Source of the DNA: Azadirachta indica
Taxonomy: Eukaryota; Streptophyta; Magnoliopsida; Sapindales; Meliaceae
Length of the DNA: 64,000 bases
NCBI GenBank assembly: GCA_022749755.1
Contig: JAGQDM010000070.1
Span: forward strand, 4,761,183-4,825,182
Direction: 5' to 3'
Below the pieces are notes generated by a model. That model was not told the origin of the DNA, did no database searches, and saw nothing but the letters and a program-made list of their open reading frames with translations. The first letter of the stretch is position 1. Each line of letters begins with the position of its first letter. Shown here one piece after another: positions 13,520 through 27,126 of the stretch. Position numbers and translations under genes: made by a program.

Positions 13520-14270
13520 CCCTCATCTCACCTCCGCCAACAGCCTCCTATTCTTCCACATCCAGAATTGGATGCAATACAACTTCTACCAAAGAGATAT
13601 ATCCTTATCCTGCAGACAGGAAAAAAAAAAAAAAACAATCATACATACACTACAAGAAAAATATACAAAAGTCAAATTGCAAAAACAACAATTAAAACAA
13701 CTATCATACTAATTAAGCTAGTAGAGTATGTTTCAGTAAATAAAAACAAGCTCAGAAACCCCAAACTCGTAAGCACTTTTTAATAACACAGAACAAGACA
13801 TAAAAATATTGTGTAAACTTAGACTAAAACCAACTCATAAAGTTTATAGAAACAACGGAAAAAAAAAATTCCTTAAACACGAAGGGTCAATTCCAATTCT
13901 AGCTCCCACAGCTAATCATACAGACAAAATTCAGTAACCTTCCATGTCAAACACAAACACTGAGTTAAGAAACAACAACCAAAAATAATTCATAGAATTC
14001 AAAGAAAAAAAAAATCAATCACATGGAATATATAAAACCCAAAAAAGAGAAAAAAATAAAAAGAAAGAAAAGTAAACTCACGACAGATATAAGCTGTTTG
14101 CACAGTTTCTTTCGTTCAGCTAGTGAATGACAACCGATGAAAAGGACGGAGATCTAAATGAAACAGAGCAATACATGTGGGTATGGAAACCGTTAGATCT
14201 ATAGATCCATCGAATCAAGACTGTTGACAATAAACAGAAAGCTTTTCTGTTCTGTTTACTTCAAGCTTCT
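13520..14270 (-). promoter_or_regulatory. 5'UTR of the PP2C gene with a leader intron
   Basis: On the minus strand a consensus donor (GTGAGT, first base at 14081) and an acceptor (tctgcag, last base at 13610) bracket an AT-rich intron of about 470 bp. The untranslated first exon would be 14082 to about 14260 and the second 13609-13520 just ahead of the ATG at 13519. Leader introns often raise plant gene expression; here that is inference. Confidence 0.6.
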
Positions 14271-14379
14271 TGATTTTTCTATTGAAGAGTTGTATTTAAT
14301 TTAATTATTATATAATTTTTTTTAACAGACAAAATATAAATACAAAGAGGAGAAGAGGTAACGAGGAAGACGAAGAAGA

Positions 14380-14435
14380 TGAAGAAGATAGAGATAGATA
14401 GGTAGATATATAGATAGATAGACAGATAGATAAAA
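14380..14435. repeat. Imperfect GATA microsatellite
   Basis: A run of GATA/GATAGA/GGTAGATA units on the plus strand upstream of the PP2C leader exon. Confidence 0.85.
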
Positions 14436-17400
14436 ATGAAAATGAGAATGAATATAAAAGAAAGGAAAAGAGTTGTCAATCAGTGTGATTAAACAAACAA
14501 AACTGAAACTATTTTAATTTATAAATATTATAAATTTATGATTTTTAATTTTTGGGTTCTCAGCAGACAAAGGCTTATAAAAGAAAACGAACAAAGCGAT
14601 GGCTGAAAGCCAGCAATGCATATGGGCAACGTTGGGCTCCACATGTAAACCAAAGCAAGAGAAAGTAGATATAAACACACCAAATTTTTCAATTAAATTT
14701 TTTGTCGATAAAATATTTATTATCATTTTCAATTAAAACTATTTCTTTTTTTTTTTTTTTTTTTGTTTTTCTGCATGGACCAGAACCAGGCCACACTCCC
14801 TCCCTCCTTTTGTTTTCCTTTTTCTTTCTTTTAAGATATTTCCTTCACGTATATCAATTCATCAAAATCTTCCCGAACCTGATGTATATCAACCCATCAA
14901 ATTTTTTCAGCCGAACTCGAATTTCATTTTTTTTTTTTTAAATGTTTCAAGAAAGTTTTTAATTGGACTAATAGATATCATTTTTAATGTGAGGAAAATT
15001 TAGTACATGAACTAAATAGCATTGACGATATCAGTTAAACTTTCCCAAATATTGTTAAATTTTAGATGGTTATTCGGTTGTGATGGTCTAATTCTATCGT
15101 AACAACTTGGTTGTTGAAAATTATTGCAAGTATTATTAATTTTAACTATTTTTATATTATTGGAAAACGAGTTCTTATCTATTAAATTTTCAGGATGATT
15201 ATGTTTTGTTTTAGATAATTGTGCAAAGAAATTGTGTTTTTTTTTACCAAAAAAAAAACAAAATATCATAATAATAATAATAATAGTAATGTACAATAGG
15301 AGGTTCTCTCGGCAAGAATGAAGTAAAATTAAAAAAAAATTTATTTACAATTGTAATAATGAAAATTGTTTTAATTTTTTAAACTAATAACATAAATCTT
15401 AAAAATTATAAACATTGTTAGATAAAATATTAACCAAATTTTCATTAATTTAGTGAGAACGGGGTGAGTTTGAGATGCGGAAAGGAAAAAAAATGCACAA
15501 ATAAAAAAATTGTCAAATATTTATTTTAAATATAAGTAATGTAAATAAACAAATAGATCTAAAAGCCTTTGGGGTTTTTTTTTTTAAAAAAAAAAGAGTT
15601 TATTTTGATAAAAATAGAAAAATAAAAAGATGGGGTAAGTCTAGTCAGCTAAATTGTAAATAATGTAGAATTTATAAAACTAATACTTAAAAAATGGAAG
15701 AACATAGGGATGGCCTGCGTGTGATTGCAGAATTACTAATTTTAGGTAACATCTATTGCAAATTTCAAAGAATGGTTTTTTTTTTTTTTAAATAATAAAT
15801 AAATAAATAAATGATTTTTAACCCAATTTATGGTATAAGTGGCCGGGTGTCAACTTTAAATAAGAAAAGCCACGTGTCCGTATATTTAATTAGCAAGTGG
15901 CAATTACTACATGGGAATAGTGTTCAGAGAAAATCTCTTGGTTCCACATGTGCTTGCTTAGCTTGCTCTCTTCAAACTTCATCACAATTTTTTTTTTTAA
16001 TTATTGATTAAAAATTTTAAAAAATCAAAAATAAAAAGACATAACATAAGAGTGTTTAAATTTGTTTCTATTTATTAAGTATGGAGATAATATATTCGGT
16101 CAGGAATACTTTTCACCCAAAAAATTATGCTTAAAAAATATATTGTTTATTTTGTATAACAAGTGATTTTTTCAAAGATTTAATTATGTTAGAATATCTA
16201 TAAAAATATATATATATGATAATTACCTTTTGAAAAAATACTTTTTGAGCAATAAAATTACGATGTCCTAATAATATTTCACATTTCAAATAAAATTGTA
16301 TTATTATGTGAACATATTTTAAATAAGTAATTTTTTTAAACAAATAAATCATTTAAGTTTTCACATTTTAAATAAAATTAGATTATCATATAAATTATAT
16401 TATAATAAATTTTAAAAAATTCTAAATACTTGATAATATATATTTAGTATAAGTGTACTTTTATTTAATTTATAAGTACAATAATTAAAAATATTTAATA
16501 AACATCAACTTTTAATTTAAATAACTCACTTTTATACTTATATTTATATTTAGTAATTCTATCCAAAAAATAAACCGTGACCTCAAATTCAAATTAACCA
16601 CCAAAATAAAAAACATAAAATATCGATTACAAATATAACTTAAATTTTTAAAATTTTTAAATAATATTATTGAAAAAACCAATAATAATTATCATGAACC
16701 TAGCTATATTGAAAAGGCTATAGTTACCCATTATATGATTGTTTACATCACCAATATATCAAGGCTAATTAATCAACATGCCTAACTCAAAGCATATTCC
16801 CAAACTAAGATAAAAAACAAAACAAATACAGCTAAGCATTACACATCTATGTAAAACTTTCGATCATCAAAATACATGTAATTAATTTACATTAATATGG
16901 AAATAAACTAGTCAATTTCTTCAGATTTGAGTTTATCACGTATTTATATATAAAAAGACAAAAAAAAAAAATTAGAGCATATCAGAGGTAAAAGTGTACA
17001 AACTTACAATACGTACTGCGGCTACTACCGCAACTTATTACGAACAAATAGCGAAGTCCCCACAGCTTTCACAAATCAAACCTAGCATCTATTGCACTCC
17101 CTTCTTTCCCTCTTCTATCACCTATCTACATTTCTCCTCTTAATTTTTTTGTTTTATTTTTTATTTTATTTTATGTGGGATTGTATAGTTTTTTCAATTT
17201 CTTCTTTGTTGTATTCTTTTAACCTTTTTGTAAGAGTATAACTACAAAGAGGCGCAAAAAATTTTACATTCATGTATAAATTATGTACATTCTAAATTAT
17301 ACTTTTAAATTTTGATTTTCACAAGTTTAAAAAGTGTTTATTTTACTTTATTGAGTTATAAACTTGATATCTTAACTTTACATTTTATTTATTTTAATCT

Positions 17401-18868
17401 AAAATATTCTATTTTTATTTAGATTCTTTTTTTTTTATCGTAATTCTTAATTATTTTTATTATAAATCTCAGCTTGTGAAAAATATAACGAAAAATTAAA
17501 TATTATAATGAAATTGTTTTTTAAAAAAAAAAAAAAAAGTAACAAAAATATATGGTATAGATGATTGTGTAAGGTGACCATTCTTAATTTGATTTTGTGA
17601 AGTAATTTAAGTGTTGTCGTTGACTTGAGTTAATGGATGCAGTTGGAAATTGAGAGGGATGAATGTCCCGTCCCCACTTGGATTGAATTTTTTTTCTTGA
17701 TGTCACAAACTCTAAAAAGTTGATTTTGAAATCAACAATAATTATGTAAATGACTGGGTTGTGGTGTGGTGTGGTTTCTTTAGTTGTTGGAAGAAAATAT
17801 CCCGCACCAATTTTCCAAATTTTCCTGTAAATACGACGTAAACCCTATTATATATAATTATTGAATTTTTTGGTTAAAAAAAAATTGTTCATAACGTAAT
17901 TAGATGAAAATATTTTTAGAAAGTGCTTTTGTTTACTTCAATCCAGTTGACACAAAATGCCATTAGTGCTTTTGTTTACACATTCATCTCTGACAACACT
18001 TCCAGCTTGTGTCTAATTGTTTTTCTACCCAAAATATTTTTGTGTTCATTTTTAATTAAACACTACAAAATAAGGAAGCACGTTTTTTTTTCATTATTGG
18101 CAATAATTTAATTTTGTCGATAAGTACTTCCAAATGAACAAATAGGAGAATATTCTCAACGTGGATAAAATAGATTGAGAGGTTCACATTTTTTGTAGGT
18201 AAAATTAAAACCTAATTATCAGTCTAACAATATCATGAACAGTCATTATTCACTTTTCTATCACTTTCAATTTGCATTAAAGTCAAGATAAACCAGGAAA
18301 TTATACGCATGACAACTATAAAAATTAACAAAATTAAAACTACCTGATATTGTTTGTCGGTGATTACACGGTTCATTATAAAAATTTGTTTATACAAATA
18401 ATTATTTTAATTTTCATACAATTGTATATTTATATAAATTAAAGCGATATTACCTTATATTTTCATAAAAATAAAAGAAAATAAATCATATAAAATATAT
18501 GAAATCAATATAATATTATCATCAATTAAATTTTATAAATTATATTTGTATAAAAATATATACATGTGGTGGAGATGAATTGTGGAGTCGACTAATTTTT
18601 TCCATTTAAAAGATAAACAAAGTCCCCTTCAATGAAAAGAAAAGAAAAGGAAAAAGAAAACAAATAACTAAAAAAATAAAGAAAGAAAAAAGGAAAGCCA
18701 ATGACAAAATAGCTTTTCATTTGGAGAAACTAATGCCATTTTTAGACAGAAGAATACAAGTTTCATCGCCTTGAATAGTTGAACAGAGGAAAGGACATTC
18801 TTCAATAAGTTATATATCTTAGCTGTCAATTCTATCAAAAATGCATTTCACATTGAAAGATTGAAAAC

Positions 18869-18869
18869 A

Positions 18870-18958
<89 letters not shown>
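18869..18958. repeat. (AAT)n microsatellite, about 30 units
   Basis: About 90 bp of uninterrupted AAT/ATA trinucleotide repeat, the longest simple repeat in the window. Its length and purity imply high mutability and value as a genotyping marker. Confidence 0.97.
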
Positions 18959-18959
<1 letters not shown>

Positions 18960-21900
18960 GTGCATGTTAAAATTTAAAAAATATATAATATTTAAATTAA
19001 ATAGGTTCTTATTCGTGCATAATTTTTAAAAATTAATGTGATATTATTTTATTTGGATAAGTTTGAATTTTTGCATAAATTTTGTGTCAAATTCATATCG
19101 TGGTTGCGTGGATAGTACACATTCATCATATTCATATTGCACATATTATTGATGTGTGAAACGTAAGTTAACAACTTCATTTGATATATTTTATGGTGGT
19201 GTATAACAAAATATCCGTAATTGTGTATATAATATGGTTGGCGTTCTTCTCTTTCTTTCTTTTTTAATTTTTAAATGAATAATTAATTATTTGAAATCCG
19301 TGTTTTTGTTAGATTTAGAAGAACCGTGTCCGAAAACTTTGTAGTTTAGGCAGAGTTAGGCATTATTTTGCAAAATGTGTGTTTTTTAATTTTTTTTTTT
19401 GTTCTAAAAAAAAGGTGTCAAACATGTTAATTTGAAGATTTGCTTTTTTAGAAAAGGTTTTGGAAACAATTTTCAAACTTGCACAGAGAAAACTCAAAAC
19501 TCAAGCAAATTTGAAAGGAAATTGAGGAGACGAAAACACTTTATTTCGTATACTTATGGAATATATATTGATGTACAAATGATTAACATGATTCAGATCT
19601 TGTCTATGCGAGAACACAGAAACTAACATTTTCAAGTCCTATAATTGTCCACCTAATATTAATATATCAATAAAATTACTAAATCATACGTGTGTCGGAA
19701 AATTATGTTTATAGATAATCCTATTTATCAATCTATAATTGCATACATGCAATAAAACATATTTGATGATCACCTTTTACAAAAGGTTTGGAAAATTTAA
19801 AAAAAAAAAAAATATCATCCACTCTCTTACATGCCCATATTCGTAATTTGGGAGATCAAAATATTAAGATAGATATTTATAAATTTAAATTATAAATATT
19901 TTCTTATATAAATTAAAACTTATGTAAAATCAGAGGTTTTCACGCATTGTTGTACTCGTAACTCTGTCATTGTTTTAGGCCCTTTAAATTATCTTTAGTA
20001 AATTTTTCAAATCTTTTTTTTACACAACAAGACAAAAGAACGATCTTATGAAATATTTGACCATTTTAATAAAAATTATTATAAAATAAATTATAAAAAT
20101 ACACTTTCAATAAATTCTTAGACTTATTGTGTCAACATAATGGAATATCTTAGATAGAATAATAAATATGCCTTTTATAAGAATCAAATTTTGGTCAACG
20201 AAAGTAATTTTTATTATAATATTAGAAAAAAAATACCTAAAACACATAAATTATAGTTATATTCGTAAATAGTTTGTATCCAATCTATTTGTTTATAGTA
20301 CTTCCAATAAAATATAAAACTTTTTGTAATTTATTCGTTGTAGTTCTCTATGTTTTTGCTTTTCTCACTTTCTTCTCAACCAACTAAATTTTGAAAAATA
20401 CACATTTTAAAAATGATTTTTAATTTACATGATAAATGGCACAGAAAATCTATACAAGTCCCACTAACTATTAAAATATATATAAAAAAAAAAAAGTCTC
20501 GTCCTGTTAGTCTATGGCGTTTGTTTGGATGCAATATGTAATTTTATTTGTTTTATCCCTGTTAATTATTAATATATTTATATATATATGATTATTTGAT
20601 GCGGAAAATATTATCTATAACAGCAAATTTGAACTTAAAAGTTACAGTTGGATTTAGTGTAATTGTTTTCTTACGTTGTCCTTTATAATATTTTATACTT
20701 CTAAAATATTATAAGTGGACTTTTTACACAAAATATTATAGGTAGATTGAATGGATAATTCTCCCATGATGTCCTACTGAAATATATGAATTTCTCTAAA
20801 GACCCTCATTTGGTTTGAATGAAATTTTTTTTTTTCTGTAATAATCTTCTAAAATGTATGAAATTTTAAAAATATCCTCAAAAGGCAAACTTGAAAGTCT
20901 ACATATTTTTTCATCTTTTCGTCTTGAGTTTTTTTATCATCCATCTTTATTGTTGTTATCTACCTATCATCTCTGTCAATTATCATTTGTTTGGATTCTT
21001 ATAGATATTGTCTAAATTTTGTTCAACATTTTACATAAAAGTATCATTATTATCACTATTTGAACAATTATTCGCTGTAAATTTGAAGTTAAATCAAGTA
21101 TATGACATTAGACGGTGATCAATGACGGTTAACAATGACAATCAATAGTTCATTAAATCTAACAGTAAGTTATTAAATGATAAGATAATAAGTGTTATGT
21201 TATAGTCTTTTAATCTAACTTTTAATTAATAAAATTAATACACAAAACCTTGTGTCTTAATTAAAATAATATTTATAAATAAATTAAAATAGGTTGAAAT
21301 TTTAATTCCATCAAACAGTTTTCTAAGATTCTAAATTGATTAAATCCAAACGAACACTTATAATTAGTTTAGTAAATACAGCAACGGTATTTATCTTAGA
21401 TGTTAAATTTTAACCCAATGAAATCACGCTTTCACAACAAGCTTTCTTCGCGTGCTTAATCAACAATGGTGACGATGAGACCACCGATCACTACATTTTC
21501 TAGTGCTTTTATATTATGTGGCGGAGAAACACCAAGAATATCACAACAACAATTATAATTTCCTTTTTTGACTCTCAACACCAGATGCTGAGATCACTTC
21601 CACAACAAAAATTTAATGGTTTCAATCAAAAAGAAGCTTATATCTCACATGGGTCACTGGCTTCTCAACCAATCGAATTTTGAATATAATCCCCGTACCG
21701 AATAACTCATCTTCAATGGCTCAGATTTCTTTGCTCATTCGGCAATCGCATCTCAACCGTACCATCCTCATCATAAAAAAAATAATAAAAAAAAAAAGAG
21801 TTGGTTCCCTCCCACCCGGATTATTTTCCTATGACAATTTCTTGTTTGCCCCTGTGATATACGGGAATTACGTTTTCTCGATTCCTAATTTGCCCTTGCG

Positions 21901-22714
21901 TTCGTGCTACCAGTTGGGCTTGGCGCCATAGTCATGGTTACGAACATGGACTCGGCTGTACCAGAACCGGGCTACCATATGAATCTGATCATAAAGTTGG
22001 TTCCTAACCCGGATTTGACCTACCTTTGACAGTGATTACATCACAGTTTTATATTCCGTATTTGGGCTTGGTAACTGGGCCAAACGCCATGGTGTTGGAT
22101 AAGAATGTGGACTAGGCTGTAGTAGATTTGGGCGTTTGAAGTTACCAAAATGTTCATATTGGGCAGGAATAAACTATTTTCCAGGAAAACTTCGTGAAGA
22201 TAATTATTCTTTTCCACATTTCGCACGAAAGCTAAAAGCTCAGCCCTTGGCTGGGTAGTAATCAACTCACACTTAGTTTCCCTCAAATCTCTTTTATTTG
22301 AAGGTAGAAATTGCGTTATAGATATCTGTACATTGTATTTGTAATTAAAATAATAATAATAATAATAAAAAGGTCAGTTCTAGATTTGGGCTTTTAAAGT
22401 TCGGCTAGAATGTAAATATCAAGATTGGGCCTTAGCTTGAAGGGGTAGGAATGAAAATATAACAATTACAAGACAAATTCGTAAATATGGTTAGTCTTCT
22501 TTTTTTTCAGAATCAGACGAACGCAACCAGCTAAGTGCGTTCTGTAATTCGTCGTCGTGGTTTACACGAACAATTTCTATTATCATCTTCACAATAGCTT
22601 TCTCGCAAAACCCTAACCTAACAGTAAAGTTTTCTTCAAATTTTCTTTCTGATGAAGAAAATATCCAAAATTAAGTCACGTAAATCCTAACGAATTGCAG
22701 AAATTCCGGAAAAG

Positions 22715-25132
22715 ATGAAGCCGCCACTGCCGGTTACAAACCACACTCTGTCTCCTCCTCCGTCCTCCGATTCCGACGCCGATATTCCCGGGGCATGGTA
22801 CGGAAACATTCAGTACCTGCTCAACATCTCCGCCATCGGTCTCTTCTTCTGCGTTTTCATTTTCCTCTTTGTGAAGCTTCGCAGCGACCACCGTCGGATC
22901 CCGGGGCCCGCAGCACTCGTGACGAAACTCCTTGCCGTATGGCACGCCACGTGTCGTGAGATCGCCCGACATTGTGGAGCCGATGCCGCTCAGTTCCTGC
23001 TCATCGAAGGTGGCAGCTTTGTCGTGCTCTTATCCATTGCCTTTTTATCAGTTTCCGTATTGCTTCCACTGAATCTTTACGGCGGACACGCTGTGTTGAG
23101 TGATCAGTTCTCCAAGACGACCATAAACCATATTGAAAAAGGTTCGGGTTTGCTTTGGATACACTTTTTATTTGTCGTTTTGGTAGTCTTTTTGCTGCAT
23201 ATAGGAATGTATGGAATTGAAGAACGATTAAAAGTGACTAGGTTTAGGGATGGAAATGGTAATCTGAGCGTTGCAAATGCGAATTCAACAGCAATATTTA
23301 CCATTATGGTTCAAGGATTACCCAGGAGTTTAGGCGTTGATAAGAGTGTTTTACTAGAGTATTTTCAACATAGATATCCTGGTAAAGTTTATAGGGTTAT
23401 TATACCTATGGATTTATGTGCATTGGATGATTTAGCCACTGAGTTGATTAGGGTTAGAGATGAAATCACTTGGTTGGTTGCTCGTATTGATTCCAGACTT
23501 TTACCGGATGATAATGAGAGTGATGAAAATGAAAATAAGGGTTTGCTGGGTCTGTTAGCTCGTGTTTGGAGAAAAGTCAAATTCTTATGGTGGGATGTAA
23601 TGAATAGAATGGGTTTTACTGATGAAAAGAGGTTGAAAAATTTACAAGAGTTGAGAGCTGAGTTGGAGACTGACTTGGTGGCTTATAAAGAGGGCCGTGC
23701 GCCAGGTGCCGGTGTAGCATTTGTGATGTTTAAGGATGTATACACTACGAATAAGGCTGTTCAGGATTTTAGGAATGAGAAGAAGAGGCGGTTTGGCAAG
23801 TTCTTTTCCCTTATGGAATTGAGGCTACAGAGGAACCAATGGAAAGTTGAGCGAGCCCCATTGGCAACTGACATTTACTGGAACCATCTGGGATCGTCAA
23901 AGCTGTCATTAAGAGTGCGGAGGGTGCTTGTGAACACATGTTTGCTATTGATGCTTTTGTTTTTTAGTTCTCCTCTTGCGGTTATCAGTGCTGTGCAGAG
24001 TGCTGGGCTGATTATTAATGCAGAAGCAATGGATAATGCTCAAATGTGGTTGGCTTGGGTGCAGAGTTCTAGCTGGCTTGCATCTTTAATCTTTCAGTTC
24101 TTGCCCAATGTTATTATATTTGTGAGTATGTATATAGTGATTCCTTCAGCTCTGTCATATCTCTCTAAGTTTGAACGGCATTTAACCGTATCTGGGGAGC
24201 AAAGAGCTGCTCTTCTGAAGATGGTTTGCTTTTTTCTTGTAAACCTCATTCTACTGAGAGGTCTGGTTGAATCATCCTTAGAAAGTGCTATCCTAAGAAT
24301 GGGTAGGTGCTATTTGGATGGAGAAGATTGCAAGAAGATCGAGCACTACATGAGTGCTTCATTTTTGTCAAAATCATGCCTTTCATCTCTTGCATTTCTT
24401 ATCACGAGCACTTTCTTGGGGATATCTTTTGATCTACTGGCACCAATTCCTTGGATAAAGAAGAAGATTCAGAAATTTCGGAAGAATGACATGCTTCAGC
24501 TGGTCCCTGAACAGAGCGAAGAATACCAGATGGAAAATCAGGAGATTGGCAGTCTTCGGCGACCACTTGTTAGTCAAAATATATTTGACTCTCCCAGGAT
24601 GAATACAACTGAGGGACAAGATCTTTCTGAGTATCCAATTAGCAGACCTTCACCGATACCCAAGCAGACTTTTGATTTCGCGCAATATTATGCATTTAAT
24701 TTGACAATATTTGCTCTGACCTTGATATATTCATCATTTGCTCCACTTGTAGTCCCAGTGGGTTCAGTCTATTTTGGGTATAGGTATGTGGTTGATAAGT
24801 ACAACTTTCTGTTTGTATATAGAGTCCGAGGTTTTCCTGCTGGCAATGATGGAAGGTTGATGGATACTGTATTGTGTATCATGCGTTTCTGCGTCGATCT
24901 GTTCCTCCTTTCGATGCTGTTGTTCTTTTCAGTCCAAGGAGACTCCAGAAAGCTGGAAGCTATCTTTACACTTGGATTGTTAGTACTATGCAAACTATTG
25001 CCTTCTGATAATGAAGGTTTTCAACCAACTCTTTTGGAAGGAATTCAAACTGTTGATAGCATTGTAGATGGCCCTATTGATTATGAAGTTTATTCGCAGC
25101 CCAGTTTTGACTGGGATGCAAATCATTTGTGA
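22715..25132 (+). CDS. OSCA4.1: OSCA/CSC1-like hyperosmolality-gated channel (At4g35870 type)
   Basis: Single-exon gene of 805 codons, matching the intronless organisation and roughly 800-residue length of the OSCA4.1/GFS10 branch. The N-terminal region carries an extracellular-type leader and first membrane helix (about residues 35-55, [18 protein letters not shown]), then helices near 105-130 ([17 protein letters not shown]) and 145-165. A cytosolic domain follows (about 180-395) with the conserved [12 protein letters not shown] and the late [13 protein letters not shown]. After it come the multi-helix DUF221/RSN1_7TM pore region, including [20 protein letters not shown] and [20 protein letters not shown], and a short cytosolic tail. 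OSCA proteins are mechanosensitive cation channels; this clade has been linked to vacuolar trafficking in Arabidopsis. The start is the first Met in frame, preceded by a plausible leader from about 22550. No defects seen. From memory its Arabidopsis neighbour is an aspartyl protease gene, as here. Confidence 0.95.
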   Translation: MKPPLPVTNHTLSPPPSSDSDADIPGAWYGNIQYLLNISAIGLFFCVFIFLFVKLRSDHRRIPGPAALVTKLLAVWHATCREIARHCGADAAQFLLIEGGSFVVLLSIAFLSVSVLLPLNLYGGHAVLSDQFSKTTINHIEKGSGLLWIHFLFVVLVVFLLHIGMYGIEERLKVTRFRDGNGNLSVANANSTAIFTIMVQGLPRSLGVDKSVLLEYFQHRYPGKVYRVIIPMDLCALDDLATELIRVRDEITWLVARIDSRLLPDDNESDENENKGLLGLLARVWRKVKFLWWDVMNRMGFTDEKRLKNLQELRAELETDLVAYKEGRAPGAGVAFVMFKDVYTTNKAVQDFRNEKKRRFGKFFSLMELRLQRNQWKVERAPLATDIYWNHLGSSKLSLRVRRVLVNTCLLLMLLFFSSPLAVISAVQSAGLIINAEAMDNAQMWLAWVQSSSWLASLIFQFLPNVIIFVSMYIVIPSALSYLSKFERHLTVSGEQRAALLKMVCFFLVNLILLRGLVESSLESAILRMGRCYLDGEDCKKIEHYMSASFLSKSCLSSLAFLITSTFLGISFDLLAPIPWIKKKIQKFRKNDMLQLVPEQSEEYQMENQEIGSLRRPLVSQNIFDSPRMNTTEGQDLSEYPISRPSPIPKQTFDFAQYYAFNLTIFALTLIYSSFAPLVVPVGSVYFGYRYVVDKYNFLFVYRVRGFPAGNDGRLMDTVLCIMRFCVDLFLLSMLLFFSVQGDSRKLEAIFTLGLLVLCKLLPSDNEGFQPTLLEGIQTVDSIVDGPIDYEVYSQPSFDWDANHL

Positions 25133-26668
25133 TTTGAGGCATTAACACAGATCATCAATTACTTTAACTTTGTGCAGTACTGTTTGGGTAATATAAACAG
25201 AAATCTTTGTGTAACTGAACATGTGTGTATAATAATTTATTCCTCTTTTACTTTTTCATAACAAAAGAATTCCCTAGTTTGCAGTTTGAATTGATTGTCT
25301 GTAGATCAAGACTTGAATTCATTTCTACTGCTTGCTCACTGAAATGCAATATTTTCTTCTTTGCATGCACTAACTGAATGATGCAGTTGGTTTGAATTGC
25401 GCATGAGATATCGAGATAGATCATCTAGATAATTATTGAGCATAAACTAGGGCTTCTGTCAGAATGTCAGAATGCATGAGGTGGTTCTATGCGTAGAAAC
25501 CGCTGCAATTTGGTATCTATGAGGTGGAAAGTTGCCTTTATTGTACTAAATATATAATTCTGTTATACCATAGTTCCTGGCCTATTCAATTTATTAGTAT
25601 TTTCCTTTTTCCATTTTTAATTTTCAATGCATGATCAGCTAATTAGATATTATGAACTGCTGCATTTAAAGTTTGGTATCATTTGATGTAATCTTTTTAG
25701 TTCACTGAGAATCCAGTTGTAGCAAATGGAACTCATTTTAAGTTGCATCTTTCAAAAGCATGACTGCCTGGTGGAGTTTCTTCTTGTCTTCCTCAGTAGT
25801 ATTACTACTGTTGTGTTGAACTCACGGATGATTTTTTGAGACATGCCTAATACAGGTTCAATTATTGGGAGCCATTTCACCTGTCATTGAATCAGCAGTG
25901 CTTGTATTTGAAAGCAATTTGTTGCGTGTGTAGTTTTCCTCTGTATCATTTAAGTAGTCTTTGAGTATTGACAGTCATTTGACACTCGGTCCCAGTTATT
26001 TCTTCGCTAGCTTTGATGGTGCCAGTTCTTGATTGCTGTATTTGGTTTTGGATTTCATTATTGCATATTGTGACATTGACTAACATGCATATATATATAT
26101 ATGGATGTTCAGAAGGGAGGAATTGTGGTTTGTTAATGGAGTGATAATTCATATTTTCAACTCTTGTTAACACGGATGCTGTGCCATATTCAAGAAAGCA
26201 CAATTTAGAGTTAATGAAAGAGAAATATTGGTGGGGTAGCCGCCTACTTTCTAAAGCAAGCGTACCGTGCTATATGTGAGTAGCGTTTATGCGGTGAATT
26301 AACAAAGCAATATCATGTGATAAGTGCTCTGTCATTTCGTTATTATAGAATTAATATTTTCTAAATATGACTTGTGAATAATGAAATTGTGCATTCTTTC
26401 TCCTTGCAAAAGTAGAAAGTTTGAAAATTGGTCTGTTGACATATTGTGTGATGCTTGTTATTAACTTTACGACATTTGTCACGAAACGCGAATAATTGCA
26501 AGCAAACTAACAACAATAACAGCAAAAAATTCTTTGTACTCCATGCTGCAAACGTGAGCATCTGGGTTCATGTTAGATCTCTCATGTTTATCACTGATAT
26601 ATATACAATAATAATAAGGTGGTTCTGATAAAGAACGTGTACAAGTTTTTAATTCTGTGGTTTTTTTT

Positions 26669-26688
26669 GTGTGTGTGTGTGTGTGTGT
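26669..26688. repeat. (GT)n microsatellite
   Basis: A perfect GT run preceded by a T tract and followed by an (AT)n stretch to about 26701. Confidence 0.9.
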
Positions 26689-26822
26689 ATCTATATATAT
26701 AAATGAGAGCAATGGGAAAGAGAGAAGAAATAGAAAAGTGGAAGTCACTTGGACGAAATGAATTATAGGCAAGATGAGAATTAGAGAAGAATTAGGACGA
26801 GTCAAGAACCAACACATCCTAT

Positions 26823-26878
26823 AACAACTCTTAGCCAAGAAAGTGCTCTTAACAACTCATAGCCAAGAAAGTGCTTTT
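26823..26878. repeat. 28-bp near-perfect tandem repeat
   Basis: Two copies of a unit beginning AACAACTC and containing AGCCAAGAAAGTGCT, starting at 26823 and 26851, differing at two or three bases. Located about 250-300 bp upstream of the small gene at 27127, so it may lie in its promoter. Confidence 0.85.
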
Positions 26879-27126
26879 CTCACCTCCACTTTAACGAGTT
26901 GCCTTTGAGTTGTCTTCTCTTCACTGCCACAGTAATTTCCCACTTACAAGTCCCTTCCCTCCCTCGTTTTATCCTCCACACAATCTTGAAATTACCCATC
27001 GGTTTCCTCAGGACAAATTAAGTGTTGTAGCTGTTATTGTACTATTGCATATTGTAAAGTATTTGCGTTAGTTGTCAGTTCTGGAGTGGAGGAGGGTTAG
27101 AAGAAAGAGAGAAAGAAAGAGAAAAT

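Larger units (their letters stand above)
14271..22714. other. Long gene-poor AT-rich region, about 8.4 kb
   Basis: The left end is promoter of the minus-strand PP2C; the right end (about 22500-22714) is the 5' flank and leader of the OSCA gene. In between, frames are short and AT-driven, with no recognisable domain. Visible structure is limited to microsatellites (GATA type near 14385, AAT at 18869) and many A/T homopolymers. Around 21910-22130 there is a degenerate direct repeat about 150 bp apart (gttgggcttgg and tttgggcttgg, each followed by a similar GGACTxGGCTGTA block), possibly transposon debris. Confidence 0.6.
25133..27126. other. Intergenic spacer, 2 kb
   Basis: Begins with the OSCA 3'UTR (to about 25350) and ends with the promoter and leader of the small gene at 27127. 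No gene-like frame is supported. Contains a GT microsatellite and a 28-bp tandem repeat listed separately. Confidence 0.6.

Noticed and set aside
13237..13695. Plus-strand frame of 152 residues opposite PP2C exon 1
   Set aside because: Antisense shadow of the conserved PP2C coding exon; the protein is low in structure and ends in the leader intron.
14271..22714. Hidden gene or novel system in the long AT-rich gap
   Set aside because: All frames are short, AT-driven and without motif, splice-site chains or family resemblance; only simple repeats and debris are visible.
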